Positions 1 to 29,562 of a DNA stretch of 29,562 nt are shown piece by piece. A program made the translations under genes and the position numbers. The notes beneath the pieces are model-generated. The model saw only the letters and a program-made list of their open reading frames with translations. It made no database searches and had not been told where the DNA came from. The first letter of the stretch is position 1. Each line of letters begins with the position of its first letter. Source of the stretch: Tubiluchus corallicola (taxonomy: Eukaryota > Priapulida > Priapulimorpha > Priapulimorphida > Tubiluchidae); NCBI GenBank assembly GCA_030141605.1, contig JAQGDQ010000806.1:1-29562 (forward strand), written 5' to 3'.

Positions 1-500
1 ACAAAAACATGTAGATGAACTGGCACTTAGTAAAGAAACGTATTGTTAGTCAGTATCCGCTGAGATACAAAAACATGTAGATGAACTGGCACTTAGTAAA
101 GAAACGTATTGTTAGTCAGTATCCGCTGAGATACAAAAACATGTAGATGAACTGGCACTTAGTAAAGAAACGTATTGTTAGTCAGTATCCGCTGAGATAC
201 AAAAACATGTAGATGAACTGGCACTTAGTAAAGAAACGTATTGTTAGTCAGTATCCGCTGAGATACAAAAACATGTAGATGAACTGGCACTTAGTAAAGA
301 AACGTATTGTTAGTCAGTATCCGCTGAGATACAAAAACATGTAGATGAACTGGCACTTAGTAAAGAAACGCATTGTTAGTCAGTATCCGCTGAGATACAA
401 AAACATGTAGATGAACTGGCACTTAGTAAAGAAACGTATTGTTAGTCAGTATCCGCTGAGATACAAAAACATGTAGATGAACTGGCACTTAGTAAAGAAA
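1..500. repeat. 66-bp tandem repeat, about 7.6 copies
   Basis: Units start at 1, 67, 133, 199, 265, 331, 397 and 463. They are almost identical; the one change I see is T to C at about 371. The last unit departs after about 500. The unit is 22 codons long. In the plus-strand frame reading EIQKHVDELALSKE each full unit also has one in-frame TAG. The array lies left of exon A1, so it is in an intron of, or beyond, the EGF gene. The high identity points to recent expansion, or to active homogenisation. Confidence 0.95.
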
Positions 501-595
501 GATTAAGTGAAATGGTTAAAGAATTGTCCAGTCAGAACAGGACAGCATGTTCCTCAAAATCTCTACGAAAATTGTTGCATTTTGAAGAGTTTTGA
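446..595 (+). pseudogene. Coding-like relic at the end of the 66-bp repeat
   Basis: From the last in-frame TAG of the array the plus strand is open for 49 codons. It passes through EIQKHVDELALSKE and then leaves the repeat as RLSEMVKELSSQNRT, ending at a TGA. The composition is charged and leucine-spaced, like a coiled coil, and is unlike the surrounding AT-rich intron. I do not recognise the family. It may be a fragment of a transposon or host gene whose segment was then amplified into the 66-bp array. Confidence 0.35.
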
Positions 596-1319
596 AGAAA
601 TTTAATGTCATTACCATCAGATATTAGTGTGAAAGTCATTATTTTCCTACAGTAGACCAGAAAAAGCTACTCAGAGTCACATTACAAGAAAACTTAAAGT
701 AGCATATTCATATTGAAAGTTTAATCTCAAAAGTTGTCAGTCGATTCTTCATTCTAAGACTTATGAGACTTTCAGGGAGAAGAATGTAGGCCACACTAGT
801 TAAAGCATATACCACAAACAATCGTCCCATTTTAGAAATCACGGTTGTTGTCTGGCACATCATTCTGTCTGATCTAACAGCTGCATATGTGAATTTCAAC
901 CACCTTGTGATGGTCAATAAAGCCAAACTTTTAGTTGCTGGGTCTGGCCTGTTTCCTAATTCTACTAATGAGCCATTGCTTTATGAAACACGAAAGCAAA
1001 TTTAGTAAATTAAAGTTTCCACTCATAATGCAACTACTTAATTGTTCACTTCAAATACTGCTTTGCTTATCGTCGTAATCACTACTGTTTTAGCAAGGTT
1101 ATTTGTATCTTGTTTAATACCTGCACTGATTGTTTAATTCGGGTTAGCTAGCTGGGTGAACAACTGGTGCACTACTGTATTACTATTATTCAGAGCAGCA
1201 GAGCTGCTCTATTGATGATTCTGAAATGAATAAATATGTTTATAAAAAAATTCTACACCCAGTGACTAAACCTACGTGTACGAGAAATAAATGTAAATAT
1301 TTTTATTGACAATCTTTAC
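596..1319. other. Non-coding stretch left of exon A1
   Basis: AT-rich sequence that lies downstream of exon A1 in the direction of transcription, hence intronic if the gene continues. I see no exon, no decayed EGF exon and no recognisable repeat here. A minus-strand open frame at 708-926 has no domain or splice support. Confidence 0.5.

Positions 1320-29562
<28,243 letters not shown>

Noticed and set aside
1-500. Coding tandem-repeat protein
   Set aside because: The unit is a multiple of three, but the coiled-coil frame has a TAG in each full unit.
708-926. 72-codon minus-strand open frame left of exon A1
   Set aside because: No EGF or other motif, no splice support, and hydrophobic composition typical of chance frames in AT-rich sequence.

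Overview
The window looks like nuclear DNA from an AT-rich invertebrate animal genome. There are no bacterial-type genes. Coding sequence occurs as short exons of 111-117 bases on the minus strand, each with GT-AG splice signals, separated by AT-rich introns of about 0.3-2.3 kb that carry transposon relics, a MITE and two large tandem repeats. I cannot name the species. A mollusc, cnidarian or other invertebrate with fibropellin/Notch-like genes would fit.

The window is the interior of one very large minus-strand gene for a protein made of tandem EGF-like (mostly calcium-binding-type) domains. I find 33 complete single-domain exons and one exon cut by the right edge. Every exon is phase 1-1 and encodes one six-cysteine domain. 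No start codon, signal peptide, membrane segment, promoter or polyadenylation site is visible, so the gene runs off both ends. It could be a fibropellin-like, Notch-like or other EGF-array secreted or surface protein.

The exons fall into recurring classes (called A to O here), and their order repeats. Left to right: cassette 1 is A B c D E F G H I J K l M N O (1320-10089); cassette 2 is A B c D E F I H E F G J K l M N O (12414-24976); cassette 3 is A B c D E F (26031-28326), followed by an odd partial exon P at the edge. Transcription runs right to left. Lower-case c and l are decayed, non-coding fossils of EGF exons that were copied along with the cassettes. Cassette 2 has a further inner duplication (E-F-G/I-H type). 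Introns are homologous between cassettes, so whole genomic blocks were copied, not only exons.

Other content: a 66-bp tandem repeat at 1-500 that appears to derive from a coding segment; a LINE C-terminal relic plus an A/C-only tract at 8887-9274; a 453-bp MITE with perfect 27-bp terminal inverted repeats at 10264-10716, with an empty site preserved in the paralogous cassette; a LINE 3' tail near 12000-12126; and a 36-copy, 34-bp minisatellite at 18954-20177. Exon D of cassette 3 carries a 7-base duplication that creates a stop codon.
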